The notes beneath the pieces are model-generated. The model saw only the letters and a list, made by a program, of their open reading frames with translations, searched no databases and was not told the origin of the DNA. DNA of 64,000 nt from NCBI RefSeq assembly GCF_012847295.1, contig NZ_JABBDY010000002.1:310001-374000 (forward strand), given 5' to 3'. Numbering within the stretch: position 1 is the stretch's first letter; each line of letters opens with the position of its first letter. Shown piece by piece: positions 20,620 to 32,881 of the stretch. This DNA comes from Microbacterium sp. MF43 (GTDB lineage: Bacteria; Actinomycetota; Actinomycetes; Actinomycetales; Microbacteriaceae). A program made the position numbers and the translations under genes.

Positions 20620-22038
20620 CTACGGGTACACGACGATCGCGGGGGACGCGGCATCCGCCGGCCACACCGGAATGCCGGCGAGCGCACCGTCACCCGTCAG
20701 CGCCAGCCCCGCGCGGATCTGCCCCTCGCCCGGATCGAGGACATAGACGGTCCGAGGCGAGAGGCGCGCGGTCATGCTGCCGCCCGCGGGCACCGTGACG
20801 TCCAGGCGATACGACCCGTCGTCGGAGCTGACCGACACGTCCACGGGCTCGTCAGCCGGGTTGACCAGCGTGACCGCGGGGGGCGGGCCGCTCGGAGTGG
20901 CGAACAGGCTCGGCAGGGTGACCAGCGGCGACGGCGTGTACCAGGCGAAGTCGTCGCCCTCGTCGAAGCCCGTCGTCTGCCACACCGCCGCCACCACCGG
21001 CGTCTCGCCCTCGACCGTGACGGTGTAGGTGCCCACCCCGAGGCCGCCCAGCGCGATCTCGACGGGTTCACCGGCCACGAGCGGGACCGTCTCCGGGTCC
21101 CGGGCCGGCTCCTCGCGTCCGACCGGGGTGACCGTGACCGTCGCGTCGCCGTCTGCGGACGGTGACAGCAGCCGCAGCACGGTGGCAGCGTCCGACGCGC
21201 CCTCCTCCCCCGGGGCCCGCGTCACCGCGACGCCGGTGATCGTCAGGGCGGTCTCCGGCTCCGGGATCGCACCGACCTGCTCCACACCGCCCGGCGTGAG
21301 CACGCGCGTGATGCTCGCCTGCAGCGACGCGTGAACCGGCGCACCCACCGCCGAGACCCGCACGACGGGGCTCTGCTCTCCGAGGACGAGTCCGGCCAGC
21401 GGCACGACCCGCTGCGTCCCCGGGGGGACGACGAGGTCGGATCCGCCGGGCGGCGTCTGCTCGCCCGCGGCACCGTACACCGTCAGCTGAACCGTTGCCG
21501 GCACGGAACCGGGATTGGAGATCAGGATGAGATCGGACGCTCCTGTCTCGCCGGAGCCGCCGACGAGCCACGACTCCAGCAGCGGAGGCCGGCAGGCGGA
21601 CGCGGCGAACCCCGCGAGGTCCGGGTCGCCGGCGATCGAGGATCCCGCAGCGGCGACATCGACCCGCTCCCGGCCCGCCGGAGGCGAGGTGAAGACGGCG
21701 GGCCCCTCGCCGGAGGTCAGGCCCGCCACCTCGAGGACCGCCTCCTGCGGCGGCTCGGCGCCGTCGGTCACGCCGGAGGTGAGGCGCTGGGGGGTCGCGA
21801 CGGCGAACGACTCCGCGTTGGTCAGGTCCCGCCCGACGGACAGCAGTCCCCCGTCACACGCGACGACCGCCGGCGCGGGGGCGGGAACCGCCGAGATGCT
21901 CGCCGGCTCCCGCTCGATCGTCGGCCACGGCAGGGCGACGGCGGCGACCACGCCCACGACGGCGGCTGCCGACACCACCGATCCGACCAGAAGCCGCGTG
22001 CTGGTCGTCGCCCACCTGAAGACGCGCCGGTCGCTCAT
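20620..22038 (-). CDS. DUF5719 membrane-anchored protein
   Basis: This 472-residue protein has an N-terminal membrane anchor or uncleaved signal (about residues 15-38, LLVGSVVSAAAVVGVVAAVAL) followed by a long, secreted, beta-rich, Gly/Pro/Thr-rich part. That architecture fits DUF5719, which in actinobacteria almost always follows a large GT2 membrane protein next to whiB. Its ATG overlaps the stop of that transferase (ATGA), so the two are translated together. The likely role is an extracytoplasmic partner of the transferase; no activity is known. Confidence 0.87.
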   Translation of the reverse strand: MSDRRVFRWATTSTRLLVGSVVSAAAVVGVVAAVALPWPTIEREPASISAVPAPAPAVVACDGGLLSVGRDLTNAESFAVATPQRLTSGVTDGAEPPQEAVLEVAGLTSGEGPAVFTSPPAGRERVDVAAAGSSIAGDPDLAGFAASACRPPLLESWLVGGSGETGASDLILISNPGSVPATVQLTVYGAAGEQTPPGGSDLVVPPGTQRVVPLAGLVLGEQSPVVRVSAVGAPVHASLQASITRVLTPGGVEQVGAIPEPETALTITGVAVTRAPGEEGASDAATVLRLLSPSADGDATVTVTPVGREEPARDPETVPLVAGEPVEIALGGLGVGTYTVTVEGETPVVAAVWQTTGFDEGDDFAWYTPSPLVTLPSLFATPSGPPPAVTLVNPADEPVDVSVSSDDGSYRLDVTVPAGGSMTARLSPRTVYVLDPGEGQIRAGLALTGDGALAGIPVWPADAASPAIVVYP

Positions 22039-24887
22039 CGGCCCTCCTGCCAGTGCGGGCCGACGACGCGCGGCGTCCGCCGCGCCTCCCGCCGCGATGC
22101 CGCGGTCGGCAGGGCGAGGAGGAGCCCCGCGATGAGGACCGCGGTCTGGATCGCTCCGAGCGCGGCGGCGGTGGCGTGGACGGATGCCGCGACCGCCGGC
22201 CGCTCACCGAGTTCGGTGGTGACCCGCCACAGCGAGCCCTTGGTCGTCTCACCCACGGCGTCGAGGGAATCACGCTGATCGAGCGAGGTGGTCGCCGAGA
22301 GGCGCATGGTTCGCGCAGCATCGGACTCGGGCGCAAGCGCCGGGGCGAGCAGCACGAAGGCGACGCCGCGGTCGGCGAGATCAGCGACGACGTTCTCGGC
22401 GGAGGACGTCACGAGGTCGGCGGCCAGCTCGGCCATTCCCTGGTCCTCGGGTGCCGGCTCCGTCCTCGTCGACAGGAGGGTCGTCTGGCCGCCCAGCGTC
22501 TCGCTTCCGCCCCACACGACCTGCGCGGACACCCCGCCGTTGTTCTGGGGCGTGAGCACGATGGTGCCGACGTCGGGGTCATCCCGGCCCTCGGCGGCGA
22601 CGTAGGCCGGGAGTGTGCTCTCGGGTCCGTTCGCCAACGGGGTCACGCCGCGAGCCATGGCCGTGAGGGACGGGTAGGCCAGCACGATCGCGGCGGCGAT
22701 CATGACCGTGGCCAGCAGTCCCCGCAGGACCTGCACCCGTGGCGCGAGTCCCGCATCGAGGGTCACGACGGCGCCTCCGACGGCACCCAGCCACGCGAGG
22801 CTGAGACCGGTGCCGGGCCAGATCGAGACCGGCAGCGACTGATCGAACGACACCGCGATACCCACGGCCGCGAAGGCCGTCCCCATTCCGAGCGCGGTGA
22901 TGCCGAGCAGCACCACCCCGGCGGCCCACCGCTGCGTGAGCGGGGCGGCCAGCGCCAGCACGGCGATCGGGGCCGCCAGCAACGGCACCCACCAGACCGG
23001 CCCTTCGGGAAGGATGCCGGTCCACCCGGCCAGGTCGGCGGTCGGGATGCCCGCGGCAAGGAGCGCGCGGCCCGCGGCATCCGCACCCACTTGCGGTCCC
23101 GCCCAGGGAACCCCGGGATCCGACAGCAGCCCCCACAGCTCGCCACGACGGATCGCGCTCCAGATCAGCGGCCCGAAGAGGGCCACGGTCGGAATGACCG
23201 TCCACACGATTCGGGCGACCCCGCGCCCGCCGCGCAGAACCACCGCCAGCACGATCGAGGCCGCCCACAGCACCACGAGCGCCGGCGCGAGCACCGGGGC
23301 TGCAGCGAGGACGGCGGCCAGGAGGAGCGAAGTGGTGCCGGCGCCCGCCCACGAGCGGTGCGCGACCGAGCCGGCCAGGAACAGCCACGGAAGGAGAAGG
23401 TGAGCGAGGACCGCCGCAGGGCGTCCGTGCGTCAGGGCGATGAGGAGCGCGGGCGATAGCGTCCACAGGGCGCCGACGGTCAGGCGGAGCACCGACCGCT
23501 CGGTCACCCTCGACGCGGCGAACCACCCGCCCAAGGCGGCGAGCGGAAGGGCGAGCACCCACAGCACGACGATCGCGCGCGACGGCTCCCACGGAGACAG
23601 CGACCCGAGCACCGCCATCACGGCCGCGAACGGGTCCGCCGGGCCGATCGTGTCCAGTCCGAGCGCGCGCTGTCCGAACACCGCGTCCGCCCACAGCAGC
23701 GCGACGGTCGAGCGCAGCGGCTGCAGCGCGCCGCCACCGAGAACCGGCCATGCGAGAAGGGCCGTGAACGCGGCGATCGACAGGAGGAGCGCGGCGAGAA
23801 CGAGCCATGCTCCCCCACCGGCGAAGAAGCGCAGGTCACCCCGCCGGGACGCGCCGGCGATCGGCTCGACCGGATCCTCCCCGAAGCGTTCCCGGATCTC
23901 CGACGACGACACCCGCAGGGGGGCCAGTTGCGCCCAGCCCGTCCGCCTGGTCGCGGCAAGGCGACGGCGGCTGCGCGCGACGGCAGCCGGACGCACCATC
24001 GCGACCGCCGCGGCGCCCCACTCGGGAAGGATGCTCCCCGGCTCCTTGCGAACCAGGTCCACCACGGTGCGCCAGAGCGCGAGGGGAAGGATCGCAAGCC
24101 AATGCAGCGCCACGGCGATCGCGGGCGCATAGACGAGTCGCCGATGCAGCTGGGCGACCCGCTGCGCGTACGCGATCCGGCGGCGACGCTGCCCGGTGAG
24201 GGGGGTGGGGAGCCCGGCGACGCCGTCGCCGGCCGTCGCCACCAGTGCGGACGGCGCCAGTGCGACCCGAGCGCCGGCCAGATGTGCGCGAACGCCGAGA
24301 TCCAGCCCCTCGTCCGCACCGTGGAGCGCTTCGTCGAGACCGCCGAGCTCGCGCCACGCGTCCGTGCGTACGAGCAGGCCCCTCACGTCCGCGCCGAGCA
24401 CATCGTCCCGTCCGTCGTGCTGACCCTGATCCAGTTCCCCGTCCGCGAGTCCGACACTGCGACCCAGAGCGGTCATGGTCACGCCCAGCGACACGATCTC
24501 GGACCGGTCGTCCCACCGCACGAGCTTGGGGGCGGCCATGGCGGCAGACGGAGACAGTTCGAGCGCCCCCGCCAGGCGCGTCAGCGCCTCGCGCTCCGGC
24601 GCGGTGTCCTGGGCCAGCAGCCACACAGCGTCCCCGTCCACACGCGGCGTGACGAGCGACGCCGCGGTCGCGAACCCCGTGGAGGCCGGCGCGGTCACCA
24701 CCGATTCCGCGGCGGACGATCGGGCCACCTCCGCGAGGGTGTCGTCGCCGCCGCACAGCACGATCGTGAGCACGTCGACCCTCCGGGTCTGCTCCGAAAG
24801 CGCCGCCAGGGTGCGCCGCAGGTGGTACGCGGCGGGCGTGCGCCCGTCTGGACGCACGACGAGGATGGCGTGAACTCGGGCGGGCAT
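22035..24887 (-). CDS. large GT2 membrane glycosyltransferase
   Basis: This 950-residue protein has an N-terminal GT-A glycosyltransferase domain (about 1-230, HAILVVRPDGRTPAAYHLRRTL, VWLLAQDTAP, DEALHGADEGLDLGVRAHLAG). About twelve membrane helices follow (about 245-740), then a soluble extracytoplasmic region and a final helix near 915-935. The family is conserved in actinobacteria beside whiB and DUF5719 and is presumed to act in envelope glycan synthesis; the acceptor is unknown. A TAGGCT hexamer lies nine bases before the ATG with GAGGA between, so the leader is very short. Confidence 0.88.
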   Translation of the reverse strand: MPARVHAILVVRPDGRTPAAYHLRRTLAALSEQTRRVDVLTIVLCGGDDTLAEVARSSAAESVVTAPASTGFATAASLVTPRVDGDAVWLLAQDTAPEREALTRLAGALELSPSAAMAAPKLVRWDDRSEIVSLGVTMTALGRSVGLADGELDQGQHDGRDDVLGADVRGLLVRTDAWRELGGLDEALHGADEGLDLGVRAHLAGARVALAPSALVATAGDGVAGLPTPLTGQRRRRIAYAQRVAQLHRRLVYAPAIAVALHWLAILPLALWRTVVDLVRKEPGSILPEWGAAAVAMVRPAAVARSRRRLAATRRTGWAQLAPLRVSSSEIRERFGEDPVEPIAGASRRGDLRFFAGGGAWLVLAALLLSIAAFTALLAWPVLGGGALQPLRSTVALLWADAVFGQRALGLDTIGPADPFAAVMAVLGSLSPWEPSRAIVVLWVLALPLAALGGWFAASRVTERSVLRLTVGALWTLSPALLIALTHGRPAAVLAHLLLPWLFLAGSVAHRSWAGAGTTSLLLAAVLAAAPVLAPALVVLWAASIVLAVVLRGGRGVARIVWTVIPTVALFGPLIWSAIRRGELWGLLSDPGVPWAGPQVGADAAGRALLAAGIPTADLAGWTGILPEGPVWWVPLLAAPIAVLALAAPLTQRWAAGVVLLGITALGMGTAFAAVGIAVSFDQSLPVSIWPGTGLSLAWLGAVGGAVVTLDAGLAPRVQVLRGLLATVMIAAAIVLAYPSLTAMARGVTPLANGPESTLPAYVAAEGRDDPDVGTIVLTPQNNGGVSAQVVWGGSETLGGQTTLLSTRTEPAPEDQGMAELAADLVTSSAENVVADLADRGVAFVLLAPALAPESDAARTMRLSATTSLDQRDSLDAVGETTKGSLWRVTTELGERPAVAASVHATAAALGAIQTAVLIAGLLLALPTAASRREARRTPRVVGPHWQEGR

Positions 24888-24977
24888 GACGTCCTCAGCC
24901 TAGGCACCGATGCGCGCCTGTCGCGGCGCACGCGCCGGGCGTGGCGGATCGAACGCCCTCAGCCCGTCGGCCCGTCC

Positions 24978-25304
24978 TCAGCCGGCGCGACGCTTGAGCT
25001 TGCGGCGCTCGCGCTCGCTGAGGCCGCCCCAGATGCCGAATCGCTCGTCGTTCTGCAGCGCGTACTCGAGGCACTCGGAACGCACGTCGCACGTGGTGCA
25101 GATGCGCTTGGCATCCCGCGTCGAACCGCCCTTCTCAGGGAAGAACGCCTCCGGATCGGTCTGCGAGCACAGGGCATCGGTCTGCCACGCCAGCGGGTTG
25201 TCGTCCTCGACATCCGCAGGGCGCCGGACACCCGGAACGCCGAGCTGGACTGGATCGACGAACCAGTTGTCGGGAACGCCAGAACGGTAGTGCGAAGCAG
25301 TCAT
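24978..25304 (-). CDS. whiB: WhiB-family iron-sulfur regulator (WhiB2/WhmD type)
   Basis: This 108-residue WhiB-like protein has four cluster-binding cysteines (C46, C69, C72, C78 in the order C-X22-C-X2-C-X5-C), the turn FGIWGGLSERERR (89-101) and a basic C-terminus. WhiB2/WhmD/WhiB proteins act with WhiA in septation and cell division. The position next to the GT2/DUF5719/zincin block matches whiB2 (Rv3260c). The ATG at 25304 has GGGGGAG six bases upstream; an upstream in-frame ATG at 25334 is less likely. A good promoter lies 52-80 bases upstream. Confidence 0.93.
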   Translation of the reverse strand: MTASHYRSGVPDNWFVDPVQLGVPGVRRPADVEDDNPLAWQTDALCSQTDPEAFFPEKGGSTRDAKRICTTCDVRSECLEYALQNDERFGIWGGLSERERRKLKRRAG

Positions 25305-25344
25305 CTCGTTCTCCCCCCGGGGATCCCCCTCCACGCGGTGATGC

Positions 25345-25366
25345 GTGTACGAGTAATTACACTCGT
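25345..25366. promoter_or_regulatory. palindromic motifs over the whiB -10 region
   Basis: Two overlapping inverted repeats occur in a short AT-rich island: GTGTA-N8-TACAC (25345-25362) and ACGAGT-N6-ACTCGT (25349-25366). They cover the -10 and the predicted start of the whiB transcript, a usual place for a repressor operator. No known actinobacterial box is recognised. Confidence 0.4.
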
Positions 25367-25384
25367 GTAGTTCCCTGAGGTCAA
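25356..25384 (-). promoter_or_regulatory. sigma70-type promoter of whiB
   Basis: On the minus strand TTGACC (25384-25379) is followed after 17 bases by TGTAAT (25361-25356), five of six matches to both consensus boxes in a high-GC background. The predicted start near 25349 leaves a leader of about 45 bases with a Shine-Dalgarno sequence. Confidence 0.7.
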
Positions 25385-25475
25385 GTCGCAGATATTAAAG
25401 GCTCAAGTCCGTCTTGAACGTTCGCGACGCGCCGGGGCACCGGCGTCGTCCGATAACGGTCCGATGAGAGTTCCG

Positions 25476-26636
25476 TCAGCGCACAGGATCGGGCTCGGCG
25501 CTTTCCCCTCGGGCGGCGACGAAGACCTCCCCGGGCCCCGTCACGCGCACCGTCGTCTCGTCGGCAGCGAGAAGCGCAGCACCCGGTCGCAGGGTCTCCG
25601 GTTCGCCCTCGGTCGCGGAGACCGACGGCGAGCCGGAGGTCGCCAGCAGGATCGCCGGGCCGCCGCCGACCGCGATCTCGGCGACGTCGCCCTCCTCGAG
25701 AACCACGCGCCGGAGAGAGAAGTCCGGCACCGGGACGTCGTACTGCGCGACGTTCGCCGCCACCCGGCGCGGCTCGGCCGGGGACAGCGAACCGGTCGCG
25801 TCGACCAGCACGTCCACCAGCTCGCCGACATCGATGTGCTTGGGAGTCAGACCCCCACGGAGCACGTTGTCGCTGGCCGCCATGATCTCGACACCGAGTC
25901 CCTCGAGGTAGGCGTGCAGCACGCCGGCCGGGACGAACAGGCCCTGGCCGCGACGGAGCGTCACCAGGTTCATCAGCAGGGCGACGACGATCCCCGGGTC
26001 ACCGGGGAAGCCCGCGTGGAGGGTGCGCGCCAGCTCCAGCTCCTGCGCGAACTCCTCCGACCTCGCGGTGAGAGCCGCGGCGATCACTGCGCCCACCTCG
26101 TCGCAGGCCTCGGCAGACAGAGCCCAGGCGACGAGAGCGCGAGGCGAGGCATCCGACGCCTCCAGCCGCTCGACGAGCGGGCGCCCACCCGGGCCGAGCG
26201 CCGCCGCGAGCCGGCGGCTGTCTGCGAGGTCGCGCATCCCGGCGAGGGCACGGAACTCGTCGCTCACCGCGACGATCAGCTCGGGCTTGTGGTTGGCGTC
26301 CCGGTACGTTCGGTCGGCGGCGTCGCGCGCGAGCCCGGATGCCTCCTCCCGGGCGAAGCCCGCCGCCGCCTGACTCTTGGACGGGTGCGCCTGAATCGAC
26401 AGAGCGGATGCCGCAGCCAGCAGCTTCAGCAGATACGGCAGCGGCTCGTGCCCGGCCTCGGCGAGCCACTCATCGAGCCTCGCGCCCGCCGGGGTCCTCG
26501 CCGGCGCAGCGGGGTGGTCGCCGAACCACACCTCCGCCTCGGGGCGATCGGAAGGCACCCGCCCCTCGAGGGCCGGGATCAGGGTCGTCGACCCCCACGA
26601 ATAGTCGCGTGGCTCATTGGTCAGAGGCACCAGCAT
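25476..26636 (-). CDS. manA: mannose-6-phosphate isomerase, class I
   Basis: ManA interconverts fructose-6-phosphate and mannose-6-phosphate and supplies mannose for cell-wall glycans. The 386-residue type I enzyme shows the zinc ligands in LSIQAHPSK (Q82, H84), HKPE (E119) and GVLHAYLEGLGVEIM, followed by SDNVLRGGLTPKHID. A phosphomannomutase gene, usually near this locus, is absent from the window. The ATG lies six bases after TAGGCT with no Shine-Dalgarno sequence, so the mRNA is likely leaderless. It is divergent from the polysaccharide region. Confidence 0.95.
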   Translation of the reverse strand: MLVPLTNEPRDYSWGSTTLIPALEGRVPSDRPEAEVWFGDHPAAPARTPAGARLDEWLAEAGHEPLPYLLKLLAAASALSIQAHPSKSQAAAGFAREEASGLARDAADRTYRDANHKPELIVAVSDEFRALAGMRDLADSRRLAAALGPGGRPLVERLEASDASPRALVAWALSAEACDEVGAVIAAALTARSEEFAQELELARTLHAGFPGDPGIVVALLMNLVTLRRGQGLFVPAGVLHAYLEGLGVEIMAASDNVLRGGLTPKHIDVGELVDVLVDATGSLSPAEPRRVAANVAQYDVPVPDFSLRRVVLEEGDVAEIAVGGGPAILLATSGSPSVSATEGEPETLRPGAALLAADETTVRVTGPGEVFVAARGESAEPDPVR

Positions 26637-26642
26637 GAGTTC

Positions 26643-26648
26643 AGCCTA
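26643..26648 (-). promoter_or_regulatory. -10 element (TAGGCT) of manA
   Basis: TAGGCT on the minus strand is six bases before the manA ATG at 26636, the same arrangement as for furA, and predicts a leaderless transcript. Confidence 0.55.
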
Positions 26649-26712
26649 CGGTTCCCGCGACAGCGCTCCTGGCGCAGAGGACCCGCAGGATGCCGGGGGT
26701 AACCTGTGAGCG

Positions 26713-28113
26713 ATGGCCCTCCACTCGAAGCACCCGGCGTCGGCACCGCCGACGCCCCCCGTCCGGGAGAAGACAGGGCACCTCATGCTGCGCGGGTGGT
26801 GCATCTTCGTCATGTTCATGGCGCTCTCGGGGACCGCGTGGGTGCACGCCTTCGGCGAGCTGCCCGCCGCCGTCATCACGATCGGCGGCGGCGTGCTGTC
26901 GGTCGTCCTGTGGTTCCTCATCCGTCCGCCGGTGCAGTGGCGGCGACTCCCCTGGTTCGTCGTGGCCTTCGTGGCGTGGGCGACCCTGTCGCTGCTGTGG
27001 TCGGCGTGGCCCCAGACGACGGCACTGACCCTCCTCCTGCTGTGGATCACCACGATCCAGGCGCTCTTCATCGGGAGCGTGCTCACGTGGCGGGAGCTCG
27101 TGCGCGCCGCCGCCTCCGCCCTCAAGTGGGTGCTGGCGCTCTCGATCCTGTTCGAGCTGTGGGTCGCCGTGTTCGTGCAGGCACCGATCCTGCCCGGCTT
27201 CATCGTCGGCGAGGCCGACGACCCGATCGAGTACTGGTCTCGAAACAACCTCTTCGACTGGGGCGGACGCCTGCAGGGCATCATGGGCAACGCCAACCTG
27301 CTCGCACCGGTCGCGCTGCTGGCCATCGTCGTCTTCGGCATCCGCATCGCCCTCGGCGCACCGCGGCGGGGGCTGCTGTGGGCGTGGATCGGACTCTCGG
27401 CCTTCCTCTTCGTGCGCGCGTCGTCGGCGACGGCCTACGTCGCCGCCGCCGGTGTCGGCATCGTCCTGGTGACCGTGCTGCTGATGCGCCGCGCCACGCG
27501 GCCCGGTGAGCGGACACGCTACTACCTCGCCTACGCCGTCGTGGGGATCGGCGGCCTCACCGCCCTCTCCCTGCTGCGCGACACCATCTTCACGGCGCTG
27601 GGTCGAAGCGCCGACCTCACCGGACGCGAGCGCATCTGGGAGGCAGTACTCGGACGATGGTCGGAACGACCCTGGCTGGGGTGGGGCTACGCGACACCGT
27701 GGGCGCCGTGGGACCCGGCTTTCGACGGCTGGATCATCGACCACGGCCAGACGGTCCTGCAGGCGCACAACATGTGGGTCGACATCCTCATGCAGCTGGG
27801 CATCGTGGGCGTCGTGCTGCTCGGGCTCCTCTACCTCGCCTTCGTGTGGCGATCGTGGTTCTTCGCGGTCGACCGCCCTCGATGGGACCTGCGCGACGAT
27901 CGGCCGTACTCCGCGGTGACGCTGCTCCCGACGCTCGTGGGCGCGATCGTGCTCGTCCAGGGGCTCGCCGAGTCCAGCCCGCTCCTGCTGTGGGGCTGGC
28001 TGTTCGTCGTCATGCTCGGCGCCAAGATCAAGCAGTCGCCGCACGTCGGCGAGGGACCGGCGGAGCAGAGTGCCGCCATCGAGCGGGGCGAGCCCGCGAA
28101 GCAGGCGTCATGA
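26713..28113 (+). CDS. O-antigen ligase/polymerase-type membrane protein
   Basis: This 466-residue protein has about ten to twelve membrane helices and a large loop with the Wzy_C/O-antigen ligase features (GRLQGIMGNANLLAPVALL, GRERIWEAVLGRWSERPWLGWG, VLQAHNMWVDILMQLGIVGV). Such proteins polymerise or transfer lipid-linked glycans on the outer side of the membrane. It stands at the left end of the surface-polysaccharide region and overlaps a second protein of the same family (ATGA). A Gram-positive cell has no lipid A, so polymerase or wall-linking activity is more likely than O-antigen ligation. Confidence 0.87.
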   Translation: MALHSKHPASAPPTPPVREKTGHLMLRGWCIFVMFMALSGTAWVHAFGELPAAVITIGGGVLSVVLWFLIRPPVQWRRLPWFVVAFVAWATLSLLWSAWPQTTALTLLLLWITTIQALFIGSVLTWRELVRAAASALKWVLALSILFELWVAVFVQAPILPGFIVGEADDPIEYWSRNNLFDWGGRLQGIMGNANLLAPVALLAIVVFGIRIALGAPRRGLLWAWIGLSAFLFVRASSATAYVAAAGVGIVLVTVLLMRRATRPGERTRYYLAYAVVGIGGLTALSLLRDTIFTALGRSADLTGRERIWEAVLGRWSERPWLGWGYATPWAPWDPAFDGWIIDHGQTVLQAHNMWVDILMQLGIVGVVLLGLLYLAFVWRSWFFAVDRPRWDLRDDRPYSAVTLLPTLVGAIVLVQGLAESSPLLLWGWLFVVMLGAKIKQSPHVGEGPAEQSAAIERGEPAKQAS

Positions 28114-29441
28114 CATCGCACGCCTCGCACGCGGCGTCGGGGTGGTTGAAGACGCTGCTGGCCTCGGCAGGGTTCGCGCGCGCCTACACGGTCGCCGTGC
28201 TGGGCGCCGTGTTCGGCTCCTTCGCGATCGAGCGGATGAGCGGACGCGTGACCTACGTGACGGTCATCGCCGGCTTGTGCGTGATCGGCGTCGCCGTGCT
28301 CGTGGCGCGCCGGGACGAGATCTCGCTGGTCCGACTGGTGCCCACGACGCTCGTCCTGTTCCTCGGGTGGGCGCTGGCCAGCGTCTTCTGGAGCACCGAT
28401 GCCGCCACATCGTTCTGGAGCTGGGTGACGACGCTCGCACTGGCGTTCCTCGCCGTCGTGATCGGGCACGTCCGCGACACCCTCCAGACCGCGAGGGCGC
28501 TGGGCGACGTGCTTCGCGTGCTGCTGGCGGCGTCGCTCGTCGTGGAAGTGCTGTCGGGTGTCCTCCTCGACACCCCCCTGCGCTTTCTGGGGGTTCAGGG
28601 GAACCTCGCCCTGCTCGGACCGGTGCAGGGGATCTTCGGCACGCGCAACATGCTCGGGTTCGTCGCGGTCCTCGCGCTGATCACGTTCCTGATCGAGTAC
28701 CGGACCCAGTCCGTGCGCCCCGGCGTCTCGTTCGCGTCGGTGGTCCTGGCCGGCGGGCTCGCAGCGCTGAGCGACTCCCCCACCGTTCTCGTCCTGGCGG
28801 TCGGCGTCGGATTGTCCGTCGCCGTCCTGGCCCTCGTGCGGCACACGAAGCCTCAGCATCGCGGCGCGCTGCAGCTGGGGCTGGGAGCCCTCGTCGTCGT
28901 CGGGCTGGTCGTCGGCTATTTCGCCCGCCACCCGATCATCGCGTGGCTCGGCGCGGGCACCGACTTCTCCATGAGGGTCAACCTCTGGAACATGATGGTC
29001 GACTTCGTGCGTTTCGAGCCGGTGCAGGGCTGGGGATGGTACGGGGCGTGGAGTCCTCGCGAGCAGCCCTTCAACATCATCAACTACCTGCTCGACTCGA
29101 CCCATGCCACGGGGCTCAACGCCTACTTCGACGTTCTCCTCCAGCTCGGATGGATCGGGCTGCTCCTGTTCGCAGCGATGGCCGCCATCGCTCTCGTGCG
29201 CGCGTGGCTCGCAGCGAGTGAGCGTCGCTCCGTGATCTACGCCTGGACGCCGCTCATCCTGATCGCCCTCCTCATCGACTCGATGTTCGAGAGCTTCACG
29301 CTGGTCGGCATCGGCTGGATGATGCTCGTCCTGTGCGCCGTCCGCGCCGGGTTGTCGCGGTCCTGGCGCGAGCGCATCGACGCCCCGGGAACCGACGGCG
29401 GCTTGCCGCACGACTTCGAAGACGCCGCACCCCGCGGCTGA
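28110..29441 (+). CDS. second O-antigen ligase/polymerase-type membrane protein
   Basis: The 443-residue product starts at the ATG that overlaps the preceding stop. It has about ten membrane helices and the same loop features as its neighbour (GPVQGIFGTRNMLGFVAVL, RVNLWNMMVDFVRFEPVQGWGW, HATGLNAYFDVLLQLGWIGLLL). The two share architecture, but at low sequence identity by eye, so this looks like an old duplication or a pair with different substrates. It ends six bases before the converging rmlC-rmlD stop. Confidence 0.87.
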   Translation: MTSHASHAASGWLKTLLASAGFARAYTVAVLGAVFGSFAIERMSGRVTYVTVIAGLCVIGVAVLVARRDEISLVRLVPTTLVLFLGWALASVFWSTDAATSFWSWVTTLALAFLAVVIGHVRDTLQTARALGDVLRVLLAASLVVEVLSGVLLDTPLRFLGVQGNLALLGPVQGIFGTRNMLGFVAVLALITFLIEYRTQSVRPGVSFASVVLAGGLAALSDSPTVLVLAVGVGLSVAVLALVRHTKPQHRGALQLGLGALVVVGLVVGYFARHPIIAWLGAGTDFSMRVNLWNMMVDFVRFEPVQGWGWYGAWSPREQPFNIINYLLDSTHATGLNAYFDVLLQLGWIGLLLFAAMAAIALVRAWLAASERRSVIYAWTPLILIALLIDSMFESFTLVGIGWMMLVLCAVRAGLSRSWRERIDAPGTDGGLPHDFEDAAPRG

Positions 29442-29447
29442 GCGCGG

Positions 29448-32751
<3,304 letters not shown>

Positions 32752-32881
32752 GGGTTCAGCGTCCCACACCGCTCGTGCGCCCGCACCAGCCGGGGTCTTC
32801 ACAGTCAGACCCTGAGCAGGGACGGTAGGCTTCTCTCTCGGCCCGACGCCCCGCGCCCTGCCCGCTCATGGAAGCCCCCAC

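Noticed and set aside
32752-32881. Clear bidirectional promoter between rmlA and the GlfT2-like gene
   Set aside because: TAGGCT at 32827-32832 on the plus strand and TACCGT on the minus strand are possible -10 elements, but no -35 supports either, so I did not list a firm promoter.
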